DNA from: Arthrobacter sp. S39
GTDB taxonomy: Bacteria; Actinomycetota; Actinomycetes; Actinomycetales; Micrococcaceae
Direction: 5' to 3'
NCBI RefSeq assembly: GCF_004320525.1
Contig: NZ_SIHX01000011.1
Location: 62,001 to 126,000 of the forward strand
DNA length: 64,000 nt
Shown here: positions 8,896 through 16,656 of the stretch, piece after piece
How positions within the stretch are numbered: the stretch's first letter is position 1
Layout: each line of letters opens with the position of its first letter
The notes under the pieces: generated by a model
What the model was told of the DNA's origin: nothing
Seen by the model: the letters and a program-made list of their open reading frames with translations, nothing else
Databases searched by the model: none
Translations under genes and position numbers: made by a program

Positions 8896-9248
8896 TGGGC
8901 GTCCTCCTTACCGGTGCCGGGACCGCCGTCTGGATTGCCGCCGTCGAGCGGGCCGTTGACCGCGTTGCTGAGGCCGTAGACCTCGCGGCTGCCGGCCAGT
9001 TCGATCAGCCGGACGGTCTTGCTGTCGCCCGGCTCAAAGCGCGCCGCCGTCCCGGCGGGGATGTCCAGCCGGCGGCCGTAGGCAGCCTGCCGGTCAAACT
9101 TGAGGGCAGCGTTCGCTTCGGCAAAGTGGAAGTGTGAACCCACCTGGACGGGGCGGTCACCGGTGTTGGTGACGACGACGTCGGCCGCCTTCCGCCCGGC
9201 GTTCACCGTCACCGGTTCGGGCCTGAGGATGTACTCGCCTGGGATCAT
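8892..9248 (-). CDS. ureB: Urease beta subunit UreB
   Basis: This 118-residue structural subunit has the typical opening MIPGEYILRPEPVTVNAGR, then DRPVQVGSHFHFAEANAALKFDRQAAYGRRLDIPAGTAARFEPG, which matches the family almost block for block. The C-terminus is extended by a glycine-rich acidic tail (NGPLDGGNPDGGPGTGKEDAQ). It is separated from ureA by 8 bp and overlaps ureC by 4 bp. Separate ureA and ureB genes are the bacterial three-subunit arrangement, not the Helicobacter-type fusion. Confidence 0.97.
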
Positions 9249-9256
9249 GGCCTGCC

Positions 9257-9559
9257 CTATCGGATCGGATCGTGGACGGTGACGAGCTTGGTGCCGTCAG
9301 GGAACGTGGCCTCGATCTGGACGTCGTGGATCATTTCGGGGACGCCTTCCATCACATCCTCACGGGTGAGGACGGTGGTGCCGTAGCTCATCAGGTCCGC
9401 CACGGTCCGGCCGTCTCTGGCGCCCTCGATCAGTTCATAGCTGATGATGGCCACGGCTTCGGGGAAGTTCAGTTTGAGGCCCCGGGCCTGCCGCCGCCGG
9501 GCGAGGTCGGCGGCCACCACAATCATGAGCTTTTCCTGCTCACGGGGCATCAGATGCAT
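9257..9559 (-). CDS. ureA: Urease gamma subunit UreA
   Basis: This 100-residue subunit is the first gene of the urease operon. MHLMPREQEKLMIVVAADLARRR is the diagnostic N-terminus, followed by LKLNFPEAVAIISYELIEGARDG and MEGVPEMIHDVQIEATFPDGTKLVTVHDPI. The ATG at 9559 has AAGGAAA on the minus strand just upstream. The 191-bp region between this gene and the sulfurtransferase should hold the operon promoter; a TATAAA-like box and a tandem 11-bp repeat are visible there. Confidence 0.98.
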   Translation of the reverse strand: MHLMPREQEKLMIVVAADLARRRQARGLKLNFPEAVAIISYELIEGARDGRTVADLMSYGTTVLTREDVMEGVPEMIHDVQIEATFPDGTKLVTVHDPIR

Positions 9560-9672
9560 CAGGTTTCCTTCGGCTGCTGGGCGGTCCTACGTTTATAGAC
9601 CGAAGGGTCATGCATAGCCAGCATTTCCGGTGCATCGCCTCCACGGTGGTCCTTCGTCATCACAGTAGGCGG

Positions 9673-9694
9673 GTCAGGTTTCCGTCAGATTTCC
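9673..9694. promoter_or_regulatory. Tandem 11-bp repeat upstream of the urease operon
   Basis: Two direct repeats lie end to end on the plus strand, GTCAGGTTTCC and GTCAGATTTCC, one base different. They are ~115 bp upstream of ureA. An 11-bp period places both units on the same face of the helix, as for OmpR-type regulators such as GlnR. The spacing does not match the GlnR consensus I know, so the regulator is not assigned. On the minus strand TATAAA nearer ureA could be the -10. Confidence 0.4.
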
Positions 9695-9750
9695 GGCGTC
9701 CGTCCTGGGCCCGTCCGCGGCCCGATCGGGCTCCACCTGCAGTTATGTAA

Positions 9751-10593
9751 TTAAGGGGTGCGCATCGAGGCCGTTTCGACAGGCCGGTCCGTTGCGTGCC
9801 CATACTGCGACCAGCCACCGACGAACAGCCTGCCTCGCCCTGCACCAAGGTGCTCCAGGACCAGCAGGTTGTGGCAGGCAGTCACTCCCGATCCGCAATA
9901 GCTAATGGTGTCCTCGGCGGAGACAATGCCGGCACGTTCAAAATTCCCGCGGAGCTGGACCTCCGGCAGCAGGCGTCCCGAGGAGTCCAGGTTTCCACGG
10001 CACGGAACATTCACCGCGCCGGGGATGTGCCCCGGGCGGGGGTCGATGGGGTCCTGGTGCCCGTCGAAGCGGTCACGATTCCTCGCGTCCACAACCGCGT
10101 GTTTGCCGGAAGACGCCTCCGAGACGTCGGCGAGCAGGTTCCGGGGCCAGACTCGGGCCGGGAAGTCTCCTTCCGGTCTTTGCGGGGTATCCGTGGCGAG
10201 TTCGCCCGGGTAGCTGGCGATGCCGCCGTCCAGGATTGCGGCGCTGTGGCCCGTCGATCGGAGCATCCAGACAATGCGGGCCGCGATGACTCCGCCTGCG
10301 TCGTCATAGGCAATTACGGTGTCAGAGTCATTGATGCCGGCTTCCCGCATCCCACGGGCAAACACTTCGGGATCGGGCAGCGGGTTCCTCCCGGCGTCCT
10401 TCGACGCCGGCCCGGAAAGCCACCGGTCCAGGTCGACGAACACGGCGTCCGGGAGATGTCCGGCATCGTACGCGTCCTTGCCCGACGATCCATCAAGGTA
10501 CCAGCGGGTGTCCACCAGGACGAACTTCCCCGGGTTGCCCGCGCACCAGCTCCAGCCAACAAAGGGCTGCAAATTCCAGACGCTGTTCCTCAT
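9751..10593 (-). CDS. Sulfurtransferase, two-domain rhodanese family
   Basis: The 280-residue protein has two rhodanese domains. The N-terminal, non-catalytic one contains VLVDTRWYLDGSSGKDAYDAGHLPDAVFVDLD. The C-terminal one has VVDARNRDRFDG, GHIPGAVNVP and the active-site loop as CGSGVTA, whose cysteine would carry the persulfide. CGSGVTA is the loop of 3-mercaptopyruvate and thiosulfate sulfurtransferases; which donor is used cannot be decided. The start is set at ATG 10593 because TAGACT (10601-10606) lies seven bases upstream; an in-frame ATG at 10620 would overlap a palindrome. The last residues (DRPVETASMRTP) look like a decayed copy of the dispersed repeat that has been read into the gene. 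It is monocistronic as far as can be seen. Confidence 0.9.
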   Translation of the reverse strand: MRNSVWNLQPFVGWSWCAGNPGKFVLVDTRWYLDGSSGKDAYDAGHLPDAVFVDLDRWLSGPASKDAGRNPLPDPEVFARGMREAGINDSDTVIAYDDAGGVIAARIVWMLRSTGHSAAILDGGIASYPGELATDTPQRPEGDFPARVWPRNLLADVSEASSGKHAVVDARNRDRFDGHQDPIDPRPGHIPGAVNVPCRGNLDSSGRLLPEVQLRGNFERAGIVSAEDTISYCGSGVTACHNLLVLEHLGAGRGRLFVGGWSQYGHATDRPVETASMRTP

Positions 10594-10618
10594 GCACTGG
10601 AGTCTAAATCGCCCGGTC

Positions 10619-10646
10619 ATATGTTGAGATCAAAATCTCACAATAT
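10619..10646. promoter_or_regulatory. Imperfect palindrome at the sulfurtransferase promoter
   Basis: The half-sites ATATGTTGAGAT and ATCTCACAATAT are separated by CAAA; 10 of 12 arm positions pair. The site lies ~13 bp upstream of the putative -10 box for the sulfurtransferase, a position suited to a dimeric activator or repressor. The regulator is unknown. Confidence 0.45.
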
Positions 10647-10691
10647 GGACACGGCGCCGCTTTCAAGACCCTCCGGCTACGGTCGATTCCG

Positions 10692-11729
10692 TTATTCAGC
10701 CCGAGGCGGGGCCGTTGAATCCCGAACCACCAGCCGGGTGGCCAGCTCCACGTGGTTTGATTCCAGGGTTTCGCCCTTCGCCAGCCGCAGCACCGTCCGG
10801 AGGGCCGCCCAGCCCATTTCCTGGAGCGGCTGGGCCACGGAGGTCAGGCGGGGGACGGACTGCTCGGTGAGGTCCGTCCCGTCGAAGCCCACCACGCTCA
10901 GCTGTTCGGGGATGCGGATCCCCTGCCGCCGGGCCTCGTCCAGGACACCCAACGCGATGACGTCGTTCGCGGCGAAGATTGCAGTGGGCGGATCCGCCAG
11001 GGCCAGCAACTGGCGTGCGCCGGCGACTCCGCTGTCACGGTTGAACCGGCCGGGCAGGACGTAGCCGGGGCTTGCCGGGAGGTTGTTGGCACGAAGGGCA
11101 GCCAGGTAGCCGTGCAGCCGGGCCACGCTGCATTCGACAGCCTCGGGCCCGCCCAGGAAAGCGACTTTCCGGTGGCCCAGCCCGATCAGGTGCTCGGTGG
11201 CGGCCTTGCCTCCCGCCCAGTTGGTGGCCCCGATGCTTACGTACCCGGAGCCGGGAGGGCTCAGCGGGTCAATCACCACCACCGGGATGTTGCGGCGCCG
11301 GAATGATTCAAGCTGGCCGGCAGTGACCACGGACGTCACGAAGATCAGTCCTTTGCGGCCCGATTCGGCAAGCCGCTGGGACCACTGCTCATGGTCGACG
11401 CTGCGGAGCTTGGCGGGCTTGACGCCGCTGAGCACAATCTCCACACCCTCTTCAGCGGCGCATTCCACAATCCCGGCCATCACTTCCAGGGAGTACGAAC
11501 TGTGCAGGCCATGGAAGACCAGGTCCACGAGTGCCGGCCCGGACGACTTGGAACGGCGCTGCGCCGGTGATTCGTAGCCGAGTTTGCCGAGCGCATCCTG
11601 CACGCGGGCACGGGTGGCATCCGCCACGTCATCGCGGCCGTTGATCACCTTGGAGACCGTAGGCGCCGAGACGCCGGCGAGCGCGGCAACGTCCGCGAGG
11701 TTCACTTTGGCGGCGCTCTTGGCAGGCAT
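10692..11729 (-). CDS. LacI-family transcriptional regulator of the Gfo/Idh-ThuA operon
   Basis: This 345-residue repressor has an N-terminal helix-turn-helix (VNLADVAALAGVSAPTVSKVINGRDDV) followed by the hinge helix. A periplasmic-binding-protein-like ligand domain comes next (GLIFVTSVVTAGQLESFRRRNIPVVVIDP; PTAIFAANDVIALGVLDEAR; LSVVGFDGTDL). The frame runs on to 11849, but the added residues are Cys-rich and unlike the family, so ATG 11729 is taken as the start. The gene is divergent from the sugar oxidoreductase operon at 11909. CGAAA/TTTCG palindromes lie in the gap, one of them 16 bp from this start, which suggests self-regulation and control of the operon. The effector is probably a sugar or sugar acid. 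Confidence 0.9.
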   Translation of the reverse strand: MPAKSAAKVNLADVAALAGVSAPTVSKVINGRDDVADATRARVQDALGKLGYESPAQRRSKSSGPALVDLVFHGLHSSYSLEVMAGIVECAAEEGVEIVLSGVKPAKLRSVDHEQWSQRLAESGRKGLIFVTSVVTAGQLESFRRRNIPVVVIDPLSPPGSGYVSIGATNWAGGKAATEHLIGLGHRKVAFLGGPEAVECSVARLHGYLAALRANNLPASPGYVLPGRFNRDSGVAGARQLLALADPPTAIFAANDVIALGVLDEARRQGIRIPEQLSVVGFDGTDLTEQSVPRLTSVAQPLQEMGWAALRTVLRLAKGETLESNHVELATRLVVRDSTAPPRAE

Positions 11730-11744
11730 GGGTGCAGACTTTCT

Positions 11745-11756
11745 CGAAAAATTTCG
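11745..11756. promoter_or_regulatory. LacI-type operator, site 1 (CGAAAAATTTCG)
   Basis: This is a near-perfect palindrome: five of six half-site positions pair. It is 16 bp upstream of the LacI start, so it probably serves autoregulation. It matches site 2 at 11867-11878 in 11 of 12 bases. Confidence 0.6.
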
Positions 11757-11812
11757 GAGGAACCAGCATGAACAGAAATGAGCTCCGAGGTCAAACAACC
11801 GGCGGACAATCC

Positions 11813-11842
11813 TTGACGCTGACCATGCTGGGCAACTACTTT
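11813..11842 (+). promoter_or_regulatory. Promoter for the Gfo/Idh-ThuA operon
   Basis: TTGACG (11813-11818) and TACTTT (11837-11842) are separated by 18 bases. Transcription would start near 11849, just ahead of the operator at 11867-11878. That placement suits repression by blocking the polymerase. Confidence 0.5.
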
Positions 11843-11866
11843 TTATCACAGCCTACGAATTACTTG

Positions 11867-11878
11867 CGAAATATTTCG
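11867..11878. promoter_or_regulatory. LacI-type operator, site 2 (CGAAATATTTCG)
   Basis: This perfect 12-bp palindrome lies 25 bp downstream of the putative -10 box and 31 bp before the oxidoreductase start. Two copies of the same half-site in one divergent gap strongly suggest binding sites of the adjacent LacI protein. Confidence 0.65.
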
Positions 11879-11908
11879 ACTACGGGATCAATGGAGAACA
11901 CCACAGCT

Positions 11909-13129
11909 ATGACCACGCCTGACACCGCCCCTCCGCTGCGCGTGGGAATGGTGGGCCACGCCTTTATGGGCGCCGCCCACTCGCACGCCTGGCGCACCGC
12001 CCCGCGCTTCTTCGACCTCCCCTTGGCCCCCGAGCTGAGTGTCCTTGCAGGCAGGGACCGCGGCCGCGTCACCGAGGCCGCCAGCCGCCTGGGCTGGGCC
12101 GGCACCGAAACTGACTGGCGGGCACTGGTGGAACGGGACGACGTCGACCTCGTGGATATCTGCACACCCGGCGACACGCATGCGGAGATCGCCATCGCCG
12201 CATTGAAGGCCGGGAAGCACGTGCTGTGTGAAAAGCCGCTGGCCAACAGCGTGGCTGAAGCGGAGGAAATGGCGGCCGTTGCCGCGGAGGCAGCAGCCCG
12301 CGGGGTGTACGCCATGTGCGGCTACTCCTACCGGCGCACCCCTGCGCTGACGCTTGCGCGGAACATGGTCCGGGACGGCAAGCTGGGAACCATCCGCCAG
12401 GTCCGGGCGCAGTACCTGCAGGACTGGCTTTCGGACGAGAACGCGCCGCTGACGTGGCGGATGGACAAGTCGAAGTCCGGCTCCGGCGCCCTCGGCGACA
12501 TTGGCGCCCACAGCATCGACGCCGCACAGTTCGTCACCGGCCAGAGCATCACCGGCGTCTCGGCCATCATGGAGACCTTCACCAAGGAACGCCCGGTGGG
12601 CGGGGACTTCGTGGGCCTCGGCGGCAGCGGCGCGGTGGGTGCCGGCGTCGAGCGCGGACCGGTCACCGTGGACGATGCGGTGGTCTTCAGCGCACGGTTC
12701 AACGGCGGCCCGATCGGAGTCTTTGAGGCCAGCCGGGTGGCGCTGGGCCGGAAGAACGCCATGCGCCTGGAAGTGAACGGTTCCGAGGGGTCCATCGCGT
12801 TCGATTTCGAGGACATGAACTACCTGAACTATTACGACGGCGGCACCGGCGCCGACCCGGATTCGCGCGGGTTCCGGCGGATCAACGTTACCGAAGCGCA
12901 CCACCCCTACACGGGTAACTGGTGGCCGGTGGGCCACGGGCTGGGCTACGAACACGGCTTCACGCACCAGGTGGTGGACCTCGTGACGGCCATCGGCGCC
13001 GGAACCCAGCCCACGCCGTCGTTCGCCGATGCCCTCCAGGTGCAGCGCGTTCTGGCGGCCGTGGAAAACAGTGCAGGCCAGGATTCCCGCTGGACCCCAG
13101 TGGACGGACAAGAAGGACACACAGCATGA
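11909..13129 (+). CDS. Gfo/Idh/MocA-family oxidoreductase (first of pair)
   Basis: This is a 406-residue NAD(P)-dependent sugar dehydrogenase-like protein. The Rossmann start LRVGMVGHAFMGAAHSHAW has an AFMG variant of the glycine loop. The EKP motif is in HVLCEKPLANSVAEAEEM, where the lysine is catalytic in the family. The second half has the alpha/beta substrate domain (DIGAHSIDAAQFVTG). Members oxidise hydroxyls of sugars or inositols, often to 3-keto forms. ATG 11909 is chosen because GGAGA lies 11 bases upstream; ATG 11891 is a possible alternative in the same frame. The stop overlaps the ThuA start by four bases (ATGA). A LacI regulator and CGAAA/TTTCG operators sit upstream. Confidence 0.88.
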   Translation: MTTPDTAPPLRVGMVGHAFMGAAHSHAWRTAPRFFDLPLAPELSVLAGRDRGRVTEAASRLGWAGTETDWRALVERDDVDLVDICTPGDTHAEIAIAALKAGKHVLCEKPLANSVAEAEEMAAVAAEAAARGVYAMCGYSYRRTPALTLARNMVRDGKLGTIRQVRAQYLQDWLSDENAPLTWRMDKSKSGSGALGDIGAHSIDAAQFVTGQSITGVSAIMETFTKERPVGGDFVGLGGSGAVGAGVERGPVTVDDAVVFSARFNGGPIGVFEASRVALGRKNAMRLEVNGSEGSIAFDFEDMNYLNYYDGGTGADPDSRGFRRINVTEAHHPYTGNWWPVGHGLGYEHGFTHQVVDLVTAIGAGTQPTPSFADALQVQRVLAAVENSAGQDSRWTPVDGQEGHTA

Positions 13130-13824
13130 CAACCACAAAAAACGCGCTCGTGGTGCGCGGCGGCTGGGACGGCCACCAGCCGGTCGAAGCCACGGACCTG
13201 TTCATCCCGTTCCTGCGCGAGCAGGGCTTTACCGTACGGGTGGAGGAGTCGACGGCGGTGTACGCCGACGCTGCCTACCTCGCCGGGGTGGACCTGATCG
13301 TGCAGTGCAACACGATGAACACCATCGAGAGGGCCGAGTTCGAAGGGCTCCGCGCCGCGATCGCGGCCGGGACGGGCATGGCCGGCTGGCACGGCGGGAT
13401 CGCCGATTCGTACCGGAACAGCTCTGATTACCTGCACCTGATCGGGGGCCAGTTCGCCTGCCATCCGTCCAAGGACCACGGCGAGCCTCACGGTGACGCC
13501 TCGGACAATTTCCGGACGTACACGGTGAACATGCTGCCCGCCGCAGCCGAGCATCCCATCACCGCGGGCATCGGCGATTTCGAGCTTTTCACCGAGCAGT
13601 ACTGGGTGCTGTCCGATGATTACATCGACGTCCTGGCCACCACCACCCTGCCGGCCAGGGAAAAGGACGCCTGGCACCGGGACGTGGTCTCACCGGCGGT
13701 CTGGACGCGGTCGTGGGGTGAGGGCAAGATCTTCGTCGCCACCCCCGGCCACAGCGTGGACATCCTCAAGGACAACAACGTCCGCACCATCATCGAAAGG
13801 GGCATGCTGTGGGCAAGCCGTTGA
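13126..13824 (+). CDS. ThuA domain protein (trehalose utilisation type)
   Basis: This 232-residue protein has the ThuA fold, related to class I glutamine amidotransferases but without a triad I can assign. It opens NALVVRGGWDGHQPVEATDLFIPFLREQGF. Then come VDLIVQCNTMNTI, the GTGMAGWHGGIAD block that aligns with the nucleophile-elbow region of the fold, and a late GKIFVATPGHSVD motif. ThuA of Sinorhizobium works with a Gfo/Idh partner (ThuB) in disaccharide breakdown by 3-keto intermediates. Here it lies between two such oxidoreductases, in the same kind of operon. AGAAGGA precedes the ATG. The gene overlaps the previous by 4 bp and the next by 16 bp, so all three are coupled. The exact substrate is unknown. 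Confidence 0.85.
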   Translation: MTTTKNALVVRGGWDGHQPVEATDLFIPFLREQGFTVRVEESTAVYADAAYLAGVDLIVQCNTMNTIERAEFEGLRAAIAAGTGMAGWHGGIADSYRNSSDYLHLIGGQFACHPSKDHGEPHGDASDNFRTYTVNMLPAAAEHPITAGIGDFELFTEQYWVLSDDYIDVLATTTLPAREKDAWHRDVVSPAVWTRSWGEGKIFVATPGHSVDILKDNNVRTIIERGMLWASR

Positions 13825-14900
13825 ACATCGGCGTGGTCGGCTGCGGCAACATCATCACCCAGTACCTGGCCACCTTCCCGCGGCTGGCATCAGTCCGGCT
13901 GGTGGCCGTGGCGGACCTTGACTTCGCGCGGGCGGAAGCCGTCGCGGCCGGCCAGCCGGGCGTGCGGGCCCTGAGCGTTGATGACCTGCTCGCGGACCCC
14001 GCGGTGGACCTGGTCCTGAACCTGACCATTCCGGCCGCACACGCGGACATTGCGCTGCGGGCCATCGCCGCCGGCAAGGCGGTTTACGGCGAAAAGCCGC
14101 TCGCCGCCACCACTGAAGAGGCACGCAAGGTGCTGGAGGCAGCAGCGGCGGCGGGCGCCGTCATCGGCTGCGCTCCGGACACCGTCCTGGGGACCGGCAT
14201 CCAGACCGCCAGGAAGGCGATCGACGACGGCCTGATCGGCACGCCCATCTCAGCCACCGCCACCATGATGACCCCCGGCCACGAGCGCTGGCACCCCAAT
14301 CCGGACTTCTACTACCAGCCGGGCGGCGGCCCGTTGCTGGACATGGGGCCGTACTACGTCTCCGCCCTGGTCACGCTGCTGGGGCCGGTGGTTTCCGTGA
14401 TCGGCGCGGCCAGCCACACGCGCTCCGACAGGACCATCGGCAAGGGTCCGCGCGCCGGGGAAAGCATTCCCGTCTCCACCGACACGCACGTCACCGGGGT
14501 GCTGGTGCACGAGTCCGGCGCGCTCTCCACGCTGGTGATGAGCTTCGACGCCGTGGCCACGCAGTCCGCGAACCTGGAAATCCACGGTGACGCCGGCTCG
14601 CTGATCGTCCCCGATCCCAACCGTTTCGACGGCGAAGTGAAGCTCCGGACGCTCGGCGGCGAGGGCTGGGAGGTGCTTCCCGTGTCGGCCGGTTATGTTG
14701 ACGCCGCCCGGGGCTTCGGGCTGCATGACATCGCCGTCACGCCTGCCGGAACCGAACCACGGCCCGGCGGGCAGCTGGCCTTCCACGTGCTGGAAGTGAT
14801 GGAATCCGTGCTGGAATCGGCGGCATTGGGGCAGTCTGTCAAGGTGGCGAGCCGGTGCGACCGGCCCGTGGCTGTGCCGCTGACGGACCTCGGCGGCTAG
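13809..14900 (+). CDS. Gfo/Idh/MocA-family oxidoreductase (second of pair, ThuB-like position)
   Basis: This 363-residue protein has LNIGVVGCGNIITQYLATFP as the dinucleotide fold, EKP in KAVYGEKPLAATTEEARKVL, and GPLLDMGPYYVSALVTLLG in the substrate domain. It differs clearly from the first oxidoreductase of the operon, so the pair probably performs two different steps, for example oxidation of one sugar position and reduction or isomerisation of the product. The start is GTG 13809, within the end of thuA. No sugar transporter or isomerase (AP-endonuclease family 2) is present next to it in the window, so the pathway is incomplete here. The gene converges on a second LacI gene, 13 bp away. 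Confidence 0.88.
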   Translation: MGKPLNIGVVGCGNIITQYLATFPRLASVRLVAVADLDFARAEAVAAGQPGVRALSVDDLLADPAVDLVLNLTIPAAHADIALRAIAAGKAVYGEKPLAATTEEARKVLEAAAAAGAVIGCAPDTVLGTGIQTARKAIDDGLIGTPISATATMMTPGHERWHPNPDFYYQPGGGPLLDMGPYYVSALVTLLGPVVSVIGAASHTRSDRTIGKGPRAGESIPVSTDTHVTGVLVHESGALSTLVMSFDAVATQSANLEIHGDAGSLIVPDPNRFDGEVKLRTLGGEGWEVLPVSAGYVDAARGFGLHDIAVTPAGTEPRPGGQLAFHVLEVMESVLESAALGQSVKVASRCDRPVAVPLTDLGG

Positions 14901-14913
14901 CGGGTTTCGGGAC

Positions 14914-15918
14914 TTACGGCGCGGATTCCCGGACCTTTAGGACAAACCCGGCTTCGACATGCACTCCGTCGTCCGCCGCCTCCAGCCCTTCGATCCGGTC
15001 GATCAGCAGCCCGATGGACCGCTCGGCAATCTCGGCCATGCCCGGCGACACCGTGGTCAGCGACGGCGACGCGAACCGTGCCTCGTCGATGTCGTCAAAG
15101 CCCGCGACGGCAACATCCTGTGGAACCTTCACCCCGCGGACCAGCAGTTCGTGCATCGCACCCAGGGCCAGGGCATCGTTCAGCCCGAAAACGGCATCGA
15201 ACGGAACGCCGCTGTCCAGGAGGCCCGCGACGGCGGCGGCCCCGGAGTCGCGCCGCCATTCACCGGGTGCCACGAGGGCAGGGTCGAACGCGATTCCGGC
15301 GTCCTCGAGGGCCTTCCGGTATCCGTTGAGCCGCAGCCCCGCCGTGCCGGCGGATTCATCGGGAAAGGCACCCACCACGGCTATCCGACGGCGGCCTGCC
15401 GCCAGCAGGTGGGCGGTGACCGCGGCGGCGGCTTCCTCGTTTTTCATGGTGACCAGGTCGAACCGGGGATCCACAATGTGCTCCCCGAGCAGCACCACAG
15501 GCTTGGTTCCGCGGCGGGAGGCGACGGCGTCGGCCTCCATGGCGATGGGCGTGAACAGCAGGCCGTCGGTCAACTGCCGGAAGGGGCCCTGCAGGGCGGT
15601 GAGTTCCGTGTCCGCGACGGCCCCGGACTGCTCCACCAGGACGCGGTAGCCGCGCCGGGAGGCTACGGTCATCAGCCGTGACGCCAGCTCCGCGTAGTAC
15701 GGCGCGGACAGGTCGGACAGGACCAGGCCCAGCATGCGCGTTTTCCCGGAGCGCAGGCTCCGCGCGGTCAGGTTCGCTTCATAGCCCAGTTCCGCGATGG
15801 CGTCGTGGACGCGCTGCTTGGTGGCGGGCCGGATGAACTCATAGTCGTTGAGCACATTCGAGACCGTTTTGAGCGATACCCCCGCGGCGCGCGCAACGTC
15901 GTTCATGGTGACTGCCAT
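14914..15918 (-). CDS. LacI-family transcriptional regulator
   Basis: The 334-residue protein opens with a LacI DNA-binding domain (VTMNDVARAAGVSLKTVSNVLNDYEFIRPATKQRV), the hinge (ANLTARSLRSGKTRMLGLVLSDLSAPYYAELAS) and a sugar-binding effector domain ending VAGFDDIDEARFASPSLTTVSPG. The ATG at 15918 has GGAGAA 10-15 bases upstream. It converges with the Gfo/Idh operon, and the gene behind its promoter is the glycosylase at 16024-16599, so its target is not obvious from position. It may act on genes outside the window or in trans on the sugar operon. No clear palindrome was found in its 5' region. Confidence 0.88.
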   Translation of the reverse strand: MAVTMNDVARAAGVSLKTVSNVLNDYEFIRPATKQRVHDAIAELGYEANLTARSLRSGKTRMLGLVLSDLSAPYYAELASRLMTVASRRGYRVLVEQSGAVADTELTALQGPFRQLTDGLLFTPIAMEADAVASRRGTKPVVLLGEHIVDPRFDLVTMKNEEAAAAVTAHLLAAGRRRIAVVGAFPDESAGTAGLRLNGYRKALEDAGIAFDPALVAPGEWRRDSGAAAVAGLLDSGVPFDAVFGLNDALALGAMHELLVRGVKVPQDVAVAGFDDIDEARFASPSLTTVSPGMAEIAERSIGLLIDRIEGLEAADDGVHVEAGFVLKVRESAP

Positions 15919-15995
15919 CGGTGCTTCATTCTCCTTGCGAATCTGTTTCCGTACATCGTTGCAGATAATGCCGCAACCGGAACAACCCGCCGTCG

Positions 15996-16023
15996 CAAAA
16001 AGCCCGGGGCCGGACCCGCCGGC
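15996..16023 (-). terminator. Probable intrinsic terminator of the HhH-GPD gene
   Basis: On the minus strand, just after the stop, a GC-rich imperfect hairpin (AGCC near its start, GGGCT at its end) is followed by TTTTTGCG. The stem has internal mismatches, so the call is moderate. Confidence 0.5.
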
Positions 16024-16599
16024 TCAGCCTTTCGCGGCCTTGGCGGCAGCCTTGGCCGCCTGCTTCGACGCCCGGACTTTGACGAGGGACTCCGGGCTCA
16101 CGATGTCCGCCACTGAAAGGAACGCATCCTGCTCGCCGTAGTGGCCGGCAGCCTCACGCCAGCCGGGTGCCTCCAGTCCGCGCTGCTTGCCGAGGAGCGC
16201 AAGGAAGATTTTTGCCTTCTGTCCCCCGAAGCCCGGAAGCTCCTGCAGGCGGCGCAGCACCTCCTTGCCGTCAGGGTCCCCCTTGGTCCAGATCAGCGTC
16301 GCGTCGCCGTCCCAGTCGCGCTGGACCGTCTCAGCCAGCGCCTGCACACGCCCTGCCATGGAACCGGGGAACCGGTGCACTGCCGGCCGTTCCTTAAACA
16401 CCTCAACGAAGGCCTGCGGTTCGTACTCAGCAACGGCGGCCGGTGCGATCGACCCGATGCGGGCCCGGATTTTTTCCGGGCCCGCAAAGGCGGATTCCAT
16501 GGTCACCTGCTGGTCCAGCAGCATGCCGGTCAGGAGCGCGAACGCGTCATCGCTGAGGAGTTTGTCGGCAGCCGGGTCACCGGTGATGTGCAGTTCCAT
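16024..16599 (-). CDS. HhH-GPD-type base excision repair glycosylase-like protein
   Basis: This 191-residue protein has an N-terminal helical region (LLTGMLLDQQVTMESAFAGP, which resembles the substrate-entry helices of the superfamily) and a helix-hairpin-helix, LQELPGFGGQKAKIFLALL, near residues 118-136. It is shorter than AlkA or MutY and has no iron-sulfur cysteine cluster. It fits the small actinobacterial HhH-GPD group whose lesion specificity has not been established to my knowledge. The C-terminus is Lys/Ala-rich (SKQAAKAAAKAAKG), likely a flexible DNA-binding tail. The start ATG has a GATAAG box four bases upstream, possibly leaderless. It is probably monocistronic, with a terminator after the stop. 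Confidence 0.85.
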   Translation of the reverse strand: MELHITGDPAADKLLSDDAFALLTGMLLDQQVTMESAFAGPEKIRARIGSIAPAAVAEYEPQAFVEVFKERPAVHRFPGSMAGRVQALAETVQRDWDGDATLIWTKGDPDGKEVLRRLQELPGFGGQKAKIFLALLGKQRGLEAPGWREAAGHYGEQDAFLSVADIVSPESLVKVRASKQAAKAAAKAAKG

Positions 16600-16656
16600 G
16601 GCCCTTATCTTTCCACCAACCGGCTGCCCGCGTCATGGCCGGGGGCTTTCCCCGGC

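Noticed and set aside
9673..9694. Assignment of the tandem repeat to GlnR or AmtR
   Set aside because: The half-sites and spacing do not match the consensus sequences I know, so no regulator was named.
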